Positions 49,052 to 54,950 of a DNA stretch of 54,950 nucleotides are shown piece after piece. Origin of the DNA: Verrucomicrobia bacterium Tous-C9LFEB (lineage in GTDB: Bacteria > Acidobacteriota > Terriglobia > Terriglobales > Acidobacteriaceae); assembly GCA_903970445.1 (NCBI GenBank), contig CAJCIP010000035.1, positions 1 through 54,950 of the forward strand, given 5' to 3'. The stretch's first letter is position 1. Every line of letters begins with the position of its first letter. A program made the translations under genes and the position numbers. The notes beneath the pieces were generated by a model. It had not been told where the DNA came from. It worked only from the letters and a program-made list of their open reading frames with translations, and searched no databases.

Positions 49052-49803
49052 GATGCCTCCTCGGGCAACAACAGGGTTTCGCCATCGGTAAGCGCTGGCG
49101 TTTTGTCTTTCGGTTCGGGCTTGCGGGTCACTTCAAAGCCATCCTCAAACCGGGCATAGAGCAGGTTGCCATCGTCATCGGTCTCGAACACGACGGGCGG
49201 CCGCGAGATCCACGCAACCCGCACGAACACGGCGAGACACAAGGTTTGACTCTGCAGGTCGTAATTGAATGGAGCCATGAGCGGGTACGTCGCCCAATCG
49301 TTCCATCCTGCTGGTAAGGGCTTGCCGTTGGGCATTGGGGTAAACCTGGAGCCAAGCAACCCGGCAAGTTGCGCGACGGAGCGGGGACAATTTGAATCCG
49401 CCTTGCCGCCGAAGAGTTGGCCGCGGAGGTTGGCGCCAAAAGTTACGCTGATGTCGCGATCCATAACCGCCTCAAGGAATGTACGTCGCGCTTCATCCTC
49501 AAGCGGTTGGCCGCTGGCTGGAACAATGGCCTTGATAGCCTCTTGGCGCTGCGCGGTCTGCATCTGGCGAAGGTAGGTCATCGCTCCAAACATAGAGTAG
49601 GGGCTGCGCGCCCAACAAAACTTTGGCGGGGCAAGGCCGATGCCGGCGTACATCTTGCGGAGAACGTCGTGAACCCTCTCGCGATCCTCGGATACGCCTT
49701 TCCATGGCAGCGTGTTGACTAGCATGAGGTCGTGGCGCTGGCGGTCTATGTCGTCCAGTAACCCGAAGAATGTGCGGTCGTCAATGTGCGGGTTTTCACT
49801 CAC
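49048..49803 (-). CDS. Hypothetical protein
   Basis: From GTG 49803 (GGAGG six bases upstream), 251 residues. Features are FFGLLDDIDRQRHDLMLVNT, then FCWARSPYSMFGAMTYLRQM and a Trp/Pro-rich domain (PLPAGWNDWATYPLMAPFNY). I do not recognise the family for certain, although similar proteins occur in phages and bacterial genomes as proteins of unknown function. It is the largest gene of this leftward group. Confidence 0.55.
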   Translation of the reverse strand: MSENPHIDDRTFFGLLDDIDRQRHDLMLVNTLPWKGVSEDRERVHDVLRKMYAGIGLAPPKFCWARSPYSMFGAMTYLRQMQTAQRQEAIKAIVPASGQPLEDEARRTFLEAVMDRDISVTFGANLRGQLFGGKADSNCPRSVAQLAGLLGSRFTPMPNGKPLPAGWNDWATYPLMAPFNYDLQSQTLCLAVFVRVAWISRPPVVFETDDDGNLLYARFEDGFEVTRKPEPKDKTPALTDGETLLLPEEAS

Positions 49804-49981
49804 TCGGCACCTCCACTTTCCCAATCAGTTCACCGTTGATGACTCCCCAGCGCCCCTTGCCTTTACCGCAACCGCACACTTGGCGATGCAGGTCGAGCTC
49901 GGGGTTGTAGACGCGGGTTCCGCAGTATTCGCACTTCCAATGCGGGGCTTGTACTTCGCGGTCGGGGTCAGTTTCCAGCAT
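49796..49981 (-). CDS. Zinc-ribbon protein
   Basis: A 61-residue protein with CEYCGTRVYN and CGCGKGKGRW, a probable zinc ribbon, followed by an acidic C-terminus. It overlaps both neighbours by eight or more bases. Confidence 0.6.
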   Translation of the reverse strand: MLETDPDREVQAPHWKCEYCGTRVYNPELDLHRQVCGCGKGKGRWGVINGELIGKVEVPSE

Positions 49982-50366
49982 CGTTCACCTCCGCCTTTCC
50001 AATGTTGGTCATGCGCCCAACCACCTTGCCGCCACTGACGTAGACAATCTGATCTGGCGGCATCCGGTCATTTACCTCTACCGCCATGCCCATAAACTCG
50101 TGATGGTTGTCCCGCATCTCCACAATCCTGTTCGGCGTGTACGTCACCGGCATGGCCGCGACCTTCTGCAAGTCGGCCTGTAGTTTGAGTGTCCGGTTCA
50201 TCATCTCTTCGACGTACCCGTTGAGATGAAACCCGAACTCATACAGCTTCGCCACAAACTCCGCCTGCGTCTTCGGTAGCGGCGTGTTCATGCCGTATGC
50301 CTGGGCGTATTGGCGGATGGGCTCGTGCTTGATCTGCGATTGAAAATCCAAAACCTTGTCACTCAT
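49968..50366 (-). CDS. Hypothetical protein
   Basis: From ATG 50366, 132 residues with a helical N-terminal half (FVAKLYEFGFHLNGYVEEMM) and a C-terminal strand-rich half (DQIVYVSGGKVVGRMTNIG). No motif recognised. Coupled to the zinc-ribbon gene by a 14-base overlap. Confidence 0.5.
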   Translation of the reverse strand: MSDKVLDFQSQIKHEPIRQYAQAYGMNTPLPKTQAEFVAKLYEFGFHLNGYVEEMMNRTLKLQADLQKVAAMPVTYTPNRIVEMRDNHHEFMGMAVEVNDRMPPDQIVYVSGGKVVGRMTNIGKAEVNDAGN

Positions 50367-50376
50367 AGCTTTCTTT

Positions 50377-50611
50377 CTACTTCGAGATATCAACCTTCGG
50401 CAATTCCAACGGCTTCGCGAACTCACGCGCCAGATGCTCTACGGTGCGTTGTGGTTGAGGGTAGAAGTCTGCGCGGGTCTCGAATGGGCGTCTCCGGCTG
50501 CATCCACCACGGTAAATCCTCCAGAAGCCCGTACAGCATCTTGATCCTGGCGACGCCGACGACGTACTGAGACCATCCACAGTTGCGCGGTTTGAATATG
50601 AGAGTCTTCAT
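50377..50611 (-). CDS. Small gene split by a reading-frame change
   Basis: Frame A from ATG 50611 reads MKTLIFKPRNCGWSQYVVGV and continues to PWWMQPETP, then becomes poor and stops at 50423. Frame B supplies FETRADFYPQPQRTVEHLAR and ends at 50377. Joined near 50480, around CCC ATT, they give one plausible protein of about 77 residues. The change could be a programmed shift, an inactivating mutation or a sequence error. Confidence 0.45.
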
Positions 50612-50613
50612 GG

Positions 50614-51150
50614 CTAGAAGGGAAGGGATTCCCATGACTCGAACAGATTGTTGAGTTTCTCAAAATTGCTTTGCAAAGATTCCGGCAAGTCCATCATTGC
50701 AAACTTCGTCAACGTGTCCCGCGCAACGTCAATGATCGCCATGGCATTGCCGTAGTCGGCCTCGGTCATGTAACGCCCGGCAGTGGGTGGCCTTGCAATA
50801 GGGTTCATCCAGTCTTCGTCGATGCCCAGCAAGACCCGCACCTCGTCGTGGTCAAGATTGGTTATCGTGATCGGCGTTGAGGCAGAGCGCAGGTAGACCA
50901 GAACGGTTGACGGGAACCCGCCGCCGATAATTTGACTCATCCCTAAACCCACCACTTGAGAGGCGTCAACGAGAAACGGCGTGTGCGTTCCGAGATTCAC
51001 CCATCGCGGCCGCCGTAGCGCGTTCGCCTCTGCGAGTTGCGCGGTCAGTTCTTGCAAGATGCCCGCGCACCCAATGGCTAGGGCTTGCGGATCGTCGAGT
51101 CCCGCACCGTGCGAGGTAATGGGTTGGTTCCTAATCTCGTCTGCTGTCAT
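50614..51150 (-). CDS. Hypothetical protein
   Basis: This 178-residue protein starts at ATG 51150, eight bases after GAGGAGAGG. Helical N-terminal part (ALAIGCAGILQELTAQLAEA), a beta-rich middle and an acidic helical C-terminus. A STPITITNLDHDEVRVLLGI segment suggests a mixed alpha/beta fold. Family unknown. It is divergent from the small rightward gene at 51168. Confidence 0.55.
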   Translation of the reverse strand: MTADEIRNQPITSHGAGLDDPQALAIGCAGILQELTAQLAEANALRRPRWVNLGTHTPFLVDASQVVGLGMSQIIGGGFPSTVLVYLRSASTPITITNLDHDEVRVLLGIDEDWMNPIARPPTAGRYMTEADYGNAMAIIDVARDTLTKFAMMDLPESLQSNFEKLNNLFESWESLPF

Positions 51151-51167
51151 GGTGGTATCCTCTCCTC

Positions 51168-51530
51168 GTGCTCAACCTGCAAGCGTATCGAATCCTCTCG
51201 GACGTCGATCGCGTAAAAAACAACTCGGTTCGCTTCTTGTTCTGGCTGATCTCTGCTTATGATCTTGTCTCGGGATTCAAAGCCCTTTCACTGCCCGCCA
51301 TCCTCGCCGAACGTCCAGACCTGCAAGCGTATCAAGTGAAGCACTACGTCGGGCATCTGGTCGCCTGCGGAATCCTTGAATCAGGCCCGCTCACCAAAAC
51401 CTGGTCGCTCAACACCTACCGCATAAACCCCGCCATGCTGATGTCTGCGGATGACATGCGGGAGTTCTTTCGGGAAACCAAAGAGAGAGCCGAACGGGAA
51501 AGTCTGTTGCCGAAGAAGACGGTGGCTTAA
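51168..51530 (+). CDS. Winged-helix-like DNA-binding protein
   Basis: A 120-residue protein from GTG 51168, the only rightward gene in this area. FLFWLISAYDLVSGFKALSL then AILAERPDLQAYQVKHYVGH and LVACGILESGPLTKTWSLNT show a winged-helix layout. It would bind DNA and could regulate the divergent operon. The Shine-Dalgarno is missing, so it might be leaderless with a promoter inside the 50614-51150 gene. Confidence 0.55.
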   Translation: MLNLQAYRILSDVDRVKNNSVRFLFWLISAYDLVSGFKALSLPAILAERPDLQAYQVKHYVGHLVACGILESGPLTKTWSLNTYRINPAMLMSADDMREFFRETKERAERESLLPKKTVA

Positions 51531-51733
51531 TCGTCTTCCTCGTCGAGGTCGACTTCCTCATCATCATCGTCATAGACGTCGAGATCGCATTCGCAATCCT
51601 CGAGGTCTTCGCCGCACTCGGAGCATATCCAGTCTTCATCGTCTTCAGTCAGCGCCATCATTGTCTCCTCGTAGTCAACCGGAGGACGTCCGAGAATCAT
51701 GGTTGCTTCGAGCTCATCTTCCCAGTAAGCCAT
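51527..51733 (-). CDS. Acidic zinc-ribbon protein
   Basis: From ATG 51733 (GAGGAGG eight bases upstream), 68 residues with CSECGEDLEDCECDLD and an almost entirely Asp/Glu C-terminus. Acidic small phage proteins often mimic DNA, e.g. to block host nucleases, but that is only a thought here. It is driven by the 51.8-kb promoter. Confidence 0.6.
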   Translation of the reverse strand: MAYWEDELEATMILGRPPVDYEETMMALTEDDEDWICSECGEDLEDCECDLDVYDDDDEEVDLDEEDD

Positions 51734-51756
51734 CGGTGAATCCTCCTCGTTTTCAA

Positions 51757-51796
51757 ATCCTAGTGGATGCTTGCTGGGTCGTCTACGGTACGAAAG
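51757..51796 (-). promoter_or_regulatory. Leftward promoter with CGTACCG and GCAAGCAT boxes
   Basis: On the minus strand, GACTTTCGTACCG is followed by TAGACG (51785-51780, weak -35), a 17-base spacer containing GCAAGCATC (51774-51766), and TAGGAT (51762-51757). The 22-base CGTACCG-to-(-10) distance matches the promoters at 28.9 and 45.5 kb. Confidence 0.65.
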
Positions 51797-52125
51797 TCGC
51801 CATCGCCGGTAACCAGTTGATGAAAAGGGTTTTCGCAAGGCATAAGCCCGTCGCCATGCCCCAGGCCGCGCCTAAGCCCACTGCAAAGTTCGGGATGTCC
51901 TTGACGACAATGCAGAGACCAGTACTTCGTCTTGCGCCGGTAGGCTGGCGACATGGCACCCTTGACGGGCAAGGCCATTGCGGGGCGCCCAAAAGCCGCT
52001 TCAGCAGCCCTTGTACGCTCGGCGTGAACCATACCAAAGGCTCCCGCCTCAAAGAAACACCGATTGCCCGCGGTAGCTCCGCAATTTGGACAATCAACCT
52101 TGCGCCAGTTCTCATGTTTTTTCAC
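51760..52125 (-). CDS. Zinc-ribbon protein, C-terminus doubtful
   Basis: From GTG 52125 (AAGGTG upstream; GTG 52134 also possible) about 121 residues. The start MKKHENWRKVDCPNCGATAG then RCFF and MVHAERTRAAEAA is typical of small phage zinc-ribbon proteins. After about residue 75 the composition becomes irregular and the frame runs through the 51.8-kb promoter elements, so the true protein may end earlier or have been disrupted. Confidence 0.5.
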   Translation of the reverse strand: MKKHENWRKVDCPNCGATAGNRCFFEAGAFGMVHAERTRAAEAAFGRPAMALPVKGAMSPAYRRKTKYWSLHCRQGHPELCSGLRRGLGHGDGLMPCENPFHQLVTGDGDFRTVDDPASIH

Positions 52126-52137
52126 TAACGTCACCTT

Positions 52138-52227
52138 TTATTGCGGGTTTGAGGCAAACTTGACTTGCCGCGCCGTATCCTCGTCCGACGCTGGCCGGGG
52201 TTTCCGGTTGCAGGCCGGGAACCCCAC
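52138..52227 (-). CDS. Tiny hypothetical protein
   Basis: A 29-residue peptide (MGFPACNRKPRPASDEDTAR and a short tail) from GTG 52227, overlapping the upstream TAG. Coupling and spacing suggest it is translated; function unknown. Confidence 0.35.
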   Translation of the reverse strand: MGFPACNRKPRPASDEDTARQVKFASNPQ

Positions 52228-52325
52228 TACCCAGAGACCACCATCCAGAGAAGCCATATTCCACCGGCAAGCATGGCGATCGATACCACGGAGAGATTGC
52301 GGATTGCTGCGTTATTGAGCCTCAT
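52227..52325 (-). CDS. Tiny membrane peptide
   Basis: A 32-residue peptide with one hydrophobic helix (LSVVSIAMLAGGIWLLWMVV). ATG 52325 lies inside the 3' end of the previous gene. A single-pass membrane peptide in a chain of coupled small genes. Confidence 0.45.
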   Translation of the reverse strand: MRLNNAAIRNLSVVSIAMLAGGIWLLWMVVSG

Positions 52326-52488
52326 GGGGATCTCCGGCGGCAAGGGATTTAGGGTCGCTTTCTACAGTACCGGTTCCAGCGCACAGAAGGCATATGCGCG
52401 CAAAGGTTGCGTATCCCACGCGGTACATGGCACAGGGCCGCGTAGATATTTGGAAACGAGTTCCAGAGCAGCGGGGGCAGACTCTCAT
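52312..52488 (-). CDS. Small double-CxxC zinc protein
   Basis: A 58-residue protein with CPRCSGTRFQ and CLLCAGTGTV, resembling one DnaJ-type zinc module. ATG 52488 overlaps the previous TGA (ATGA). Probably translated and zinc-binding; partner unknown. Confidence 0.55.
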   Translation of the reverse strand: MRVCPRCSGTRFQISTRPCAMYRVGYATFARICLLCAGTGTVESDPKSLAAGDPHEAQ

Positions 52489-52898
52489 AGCGTCACCGGA
52501 GTGCAGCTTGATCTATCTTGCCTAACCGGTATGTGCTGTCGATGAGGACAGGGGATAGAGCGGCGGTCTTCGAATGTCACCACAGTCAAAGCAACATCGT
52601 CGCTCGGTTGAACCCGTCGCCAGTCCTGTTGCGCCCGGATCGCGAACAGGTTGGCATCGCGCAGCAAGTCGCGGATGTCTTCCTCGGCGTACTCGGACGT
52701 TCGGCCAAGGACTGCACCTTCTGCGAGTAGGTAGTGAGCGCAAGCCGCATCGTAAAACCGTTTGGCCTGCTGGCGGAAGTAGGTTTGCTCGGGCAGGATC
52801 CGCGGAGAACCCTTGGGCCTGGGCTTCGACATCTCGGCCTTGACGGTGCGGACTTGGGCGCCAACCAAGCGGAAGGCCGGCATGAGTGACTTATCCAC
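52485..52898 (-). CDS. Hypothetical protein
   Basis: A 137-residue protein from GTG 52898 (ATG 52832 is an alternative) with a basic start and a helical body (YFRQQAKRFYDAACAHYLLA, EEDIRDLLRDANLFAIRAQQ). It overlaps the gene before it by eight bases. No family recognised. Confidence 0.5.
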   Translation of the reverse strand: MDKSLMPAFRLVGAQVRTVKAEMSKPRPKGSPRILPEQTYFRQQAKRFYDAACAHYLLAEGAVLGRTSEYAEEDIRDLLRDANLFAIRAQQDWRRVQPSDDVALTVVTFEDRRSIPCPHRQHIPVRQDRSSCTPVTL

Positions 52899-53214
52899 GG
52901 CTCACGCTCCCCAATTTCTCATGGCACGCGCAGGAACACTTGCGCGTCGTCTGGTCGCCGTCCGGCCAAATGGCGGGCTCGGAACCCTCGCAGGCCTCGT
53001 GATCGTTGTAGCGGCAATCTGTGCTGAGGGTAGGTCGGCGCTTGAGCTCGGCGTTAGCGTCGCCCAGGGCCTTCATGCAAACCCCAACATCGTGGCGGAA
53101 AGGGTCTCCACCAGTGCCGAGGCGTAGCGTGGCGGCGTTGCTGAGGCCGCAAGCAAAATCAAACAAGTTGTTGCCTTCGAAGATGCTTTCGGGTCGGGTC
53201 GGGTCAAATGGCAT
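52891..53214 (-). CDS. Hypothetical Cys/His protein
   Basis: A 107-residue protein whose C-terminal part has DCRYNDHEACEGSEP and KCSCACHEKL, a probable metal site. ATG 53214 is preceded by GAAAGGATAGACCA. Function unknown. Confidence 0.55.
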   Translation of the reverse strand: MPFDPTRPESIFEGNNLFDFACGLSNAATLRLGTGGDPFRHDVGVCMKALGDANAELKRRPTLSTDCRYNDHEACEGSEPAIWPDGDQTTRKCSCACHEKLGSVSRG

Positions 53215-53218
53215 TGGT

Positions 53219-53302
53219 CTATCCTTTCATTTTCGGGAACGTTTTTACATCAAGGCAAAAAGCGGCCGCGTGGGCGAATAGGTGAATCAGAACCCCAATC
53301 AT
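53219..53302 (-). CDS. Tiny peptide (candidate)
   Basis: A 27-residue ORF (MIGVLIHLFAHAAAFCLDVK and a short tail) whose final codons AAA GGA TAG form the ribosome site of the next gene. ATG 53302 overlaps the previous TGA. Translation is plausible by coupling, function unknown. Confidence 0.35.
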   Translation of the reverse strand: MIGVLIHLFAHAAAFCLDVKTFPKMKG

Positions 53303-53418
53303 CGCGGCCTCTTGACGGCGACGGCGATACAGGCGGCTCCCACCAAGAGAGACACGGCAACGATGGAGAAAAGGGCGACGGACGGGGGGGTGTGGAGTTT
53401 GCGGCGTAGCTTGTGCAT
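53299..53418 (-). CDS. Small membrane peptide
   Basis: A 39-residue peptide with a single transmembrane helix (VALFSIVAVSLLVGAACIAV) and a basic N-terminus. AAAGGATAG lies upstream of ATG 53418. Confidence 0.5.
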   Translation of the reverse strand: MHKLRRKLHTPPSVALFSIVAVSLLVGAACIAVAVKRPR

Positions 53419-53451
53419 CGGGTCTATCCTTTCGGTTGATGGTGCGCTGGA

Positions 53452-54114
53452 CTACTTGACGGGTTTTCCGTTGATGTCAACCTCAAAGCATCCCGGCGCT
53501 ACAACTTCGGGGGCTTTGATCTTTTGCGGGTACTGACCGCCTACGTGCATGGCGATGGACTCAACCTTTACGGGGCATCCAACGAATCGTTTGGCGTCGG
53601 GATAAAAACCGAGAGCATGGAAGGGGGTTCCGCAAAAGTGCAGGCCGCTACCACACTCTTCCCCTCCGTCGTCCCACTTATCGCTCTTTGGCGTTGAGCC
53701 TGGAGAGTAGTTACCCTTGCGGGGGCTCATAAAGTCGCTGTCCACCGCTTTGTAGAGAATCACTACGCCATCTTTGGGGACGACATTGTACTCATCAAAC
53801 CATTCTGACAACTCCTGCGGCGGGACGAAATCAATCTGCACCCCACCGACCGCCTTGACGGCGTTGCCCGTTTTGGTGACAGCAACGTACTTAGACGCCG
53901 TTACCTGCGATGAGCCGTACGCCCTGACCTGCGATGATTCGGACGCCGTGACCTGCGATGAGCCGTACGCCGTGACCTGCGATGAGCCGTACGCCGTGAC
54001 CTGCGATGAGCCGGAAATTTCAAATTCACCGTCGCCGATGAGGTTGGGGATGGTGTCGGGGAGTTTTAGGGCTGCGTCAAGCTCCGCTTGCGTTCTGCAA
54101 TCAACGTATTTCAT
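53452..54114 (-). CDS. DUF7666-like protein with octapeptide repeats
   Basis: From ATG 54114 (AAGGAGA upstream), 220 residues. Residues about 34-74 consist of eight-residue units GSSQVTAY/SSQVTASE, which would stack as a small beta-helix. The C-terminal half has DGVVILYKAVDSDFMSPRKG and GGEECGSGLHFCGTPFHALG, a pattern of the phage domain I tentatively call DUF7666. Function unknown; the repeat array probably expands and contracts. Confidence 0.65.
   Translation of the reverse strand: MKYVDCRTQAELDAALKLPDTIPNLIGDGEFEISGSSQVTAYGSSQVTAYGSSQVTASESSQVRAYGSSQVTASKYVAVTKTGNAVKAVGGVQIDFVPPQELSEWFDEYNVVPKDGVVILYKAVDSDFMSPRKGNYSPGSTPKSDKWDDGGEECGSGLHFCGTPFHALGFYPDAKRFVGCPVKVESIAMHVGGQYPQKIKAPEVVAPGCFEVDINGKPVK
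53893..54013 (-). repeat. 24-base tandem coding repeat
   Basis: About five copies of a 24-base unit (core GATGAGCCGTACGCCGTGAC) code for the SSQVTAYG octapeptides. Adjacent units are nearly identical, so recent duplication or slippage is likely. The antisense strand is also open across the array, which is a by-product. Confidence 0.85.
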
Positions 54115-54127
54115 TGGCGATGTCTCC

Positions 54128-54499
54128 TTAGATCGTGCCCCAAAAACTGGCGGTTGGAAGGTAGTTGAACCACTTCGAGTCGAAGAGGCAGTTAGCGGGC
54201 GCGCCAGCAAACATGGGAGCAATATCGGCGTCGTGCCAGCCCGCTATACCGCATCCGATGCGTGTTACTTGGAATTTTAGATTGGGGTTGACTGAAGCAA
54301 AAGCAATGAATCGGTAAACAGCTTCCTCAACATGCTCAATGTGGGTTGACTCGAAGTTGCTGCCGACGGTTGGGATCGCATAGGCGTTGCCGGTCAGACC
54401 TTCCGCTATGCCCATTTTTGCGCCGTAGTTGAGGTAAGCAAAGCGAGCTGCACCGCCTACGTGGTTGCCGTCCAAGTTGCTGCCGAAGACGAATATCAT
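54128..54499 (-). CDS. Macro-domain-like phage protein
   Basis: From ATG 54499 (AAGGAG upstream), 123 residues. MIFVFGSNLDGNHVGGAARF begins it, and ISO-type strands with AYAIPTVGSNF, FQVTRIGCGIAGWHDADIAP and MFAGAPANC follow. This is the pattern of a phage-encoded family (FGSN...GxH..GAA) with a macro-like fold; ADP-ribose or nucleotide binding is suggested by that fold, not shown. Confidence 0.65.
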   Translation of the reverse strand: MIFVFGSNLDGNHVGGAARFAYLNYGAKMGIAEGLTGNAYAIPTVGSNFESTHIEHVEEAVYRFIAFASVNPNLKFQVTRIGCGIAGWHDADIAPMFAGAPANCLFDSKWFNYLPTASFWGTI

Positions 54500-54515
54500 T
54501 GAGTACTCTCCTTGT

Positions 54516-54791
54516 CTATCCTTTCGGTGCTGCGTACTCCGGGAAAGCCGACTCAATAGCGCGTCGGGTTGCTGTTACCTTCTGCATCTGTTCGCGGCGA
54601 GCCGTCCATACTGCCGACTCATTGGCTTTCTGGCGGGCTTCCCGATTCGTGCATTCACCCGAAGACAACTCGCCATTGCGCGACACGACGGTGCGCCACC
54701 TATCCGACTGCGGTTCGTAGCGAAGGAAGTCAAACTCAGGGTGAGCGTTGACCAACTTCAAAAGCCCGTCAATTCCGACGAAGTACGTCAT
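54516..54791 (-). CDS. Hypothetical protein
   Basis: This 91-residue protein begins MTYFVGIDGLLKLVNAHPEF and has a charged helical C-terminal half (CTNREARQKANESAVWTARR). The last codons CCG AAA GGA TAG double as a ribosome-site-like element. Family unknown. Confidence 0.5.
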   Translation of the reverse strand: MTYFVGIDGLLKLVNAHPEFDFLRYEPQSDRWRTVVSRNGELSSGECTNREARQKANESAVWTARREQMQKVTATRRAIESAFPEYAAPKG

Positions 54792-54792
54792 A

Positions 54793-54930
54793 TTATTCCC
54801 TCATACCATCCGCGTCAATGGACGGCGCGTGAATATCTGTAGTCCACGGTGGACTGTCGGGCCGGTCGAGCCAATAGGAAACCCCAACCAGAAGGACGAT
54901 AGCGGCGAGTAGTGCAAGGTCGAAGTACAC
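54793..54930 (-). CDS. Small membrane peptide at the right edge
   Basis: A 45-residue peptide from GTG 54930 (AGGAG seven bases upstream) with one hydrophobic helix (FDLALLAAIVLLVGVSYWLD) and a Pro-rich tail. It precedes the 54516 gene by one base, so the two are coupled. Confidence 0.5.
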   Translation of the reverse strand: MYFDLALLAAIVLLVGVSYWLDRPDSPPWTTDIHAPSIDADGMRE

Positions 54931-54950
54931 GGCGGGCTCCTAGTTTCTGC

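Noticed and set aside
51175-51340. CCTGCAAGCGTATC occurring twice as an operator pair
   Set aside because: Both copies lie inside the coding sequence of the winged-helix gene, encoding LQAY in each case, and differ from GCAAGCAT.
52165-52545. Rightward 126-codon ORF
   Set aside because: Antisense to a chain of coupled leftward genes with zinc and membrane motifs; its own composition is not protein-like.
53893-54013. Possible CRISPR array from tandem repeats
   Set aside because: Units are contiguous 24-mers without spacers and code in frame for an octapeptide; no cas genes are present.
53774-54280. Long rightward ORF rich in VTCDEPYA repeats
   Set aside because: It is the antisense shadow of the SSQVTAYG-coding array; the leftward frame has a good ribosome site and a recognisable C-terminal domain.
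1-54950. Terminase, portal, major capsid, integrase or rRNA genes
   Set aside because: None recognised on either strand; the window seems to exclude these modules.

Overview
The window is a large part of a tailed double-stranded DNA bacteriophage (or prophage) genome from a Gram-negative, moderately GC-rich host. Evidence: virion, tail-fibre, ejection-protein, lysis, recombination and replication genes are packed head-to-tail with ATGA/GTGA/TGATG stop-start overlaps. Most other genes are very small, and there is no housekeeping gene. Gly/Ser/Asn/Thr-rich tail proteins and the three large consecutive virion genes suggest a podovirus-like particle. A soil host such as Acidobacteriota is only my guess. 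Terminase, portal, capsid and integrase genes are not in the window, so the genome continues beyond at least one edge.

Layout. (a) 0.4-7.1 kb (+): tail/virion proteins, including a 1115-residue beta-rich protein and fibre-like proteins. (b) 7.1-10.4 kb (+): small proteins, a DUF1643 protein, a PAPS-reductase-like PP-loop protein and an acetyltransferase-like protein. (c) 10.4-18.9 kb (+): a GIY-YIG endonuclease, then internal-virion/ejection candidates. The first of these carries a +1 frameshift signal of the prfB (RF2) type. It is followed by a 720-residue protein, a 1267-residue protein with a ParB-like domain and an HExxH metallopeptidase-like protein. (d) 18.9-21.6 kb (+): a TnpB nuclease without TnpA, a SprT-like protein and a membrane-anchored protein. 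(e) 21.58-22.0 kb: a promoter, a 59-codon ORF, tandem hairpins and a tRNA-like gene whose anticodon arm is abnormal. (f) 22.0-23.8 kb (+): small proteins. (g) 23.8-25.2 kb (-): a short leftward block with an Ig-like protein and a DNA-binding candidate. (h) 25.3-36.5 kb (+): RecT-like annealase, PD-(D/E)XK nuclease, HNH endonucleases, KTSC proteins, cold-shock protein, DnaB helicase and helicase-loader-like proteins. (i) 36.5-42.3 kb (+): a 1198-residue secreted fibre-like protein, a collagen-like protein, small membrane proteins and a T4-type lysozyme. (j) 42.3-54.9 kb (mostly -): about 35 small genes, many with zinc-ribbon cysteines or one membrane segment, interrupted by (+) islands at 46.3-47.7 and 51.2-51.5 kb.

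Regulation. Several transcription units start at sigma70-like promoters that share an upstream CTTTCGTACCG element and/or a GCAAGCAT box lying inside the -35/-10 spacer. This looks like the footprint of a shared regulator. Hairpin terminators separate the main units (22.87, 23.79, 41.66 and 42.30 kb).

How the genes work together: RecT plus the RecB-like nuclease (and a DUF1064 resolvase-like protein at 45.5 kb) form a recombination set; DnaB plus two loader-like proteins form a replication set; the XhlA-like protein, small membrane peptides and lysozyme form a lysis cassette. The most unusual items are the prfB-like frameshift site, the tRNA-like gene with no usable anticodon loop, the shared promoter/operator family, and the TnpB embedded in an operon.
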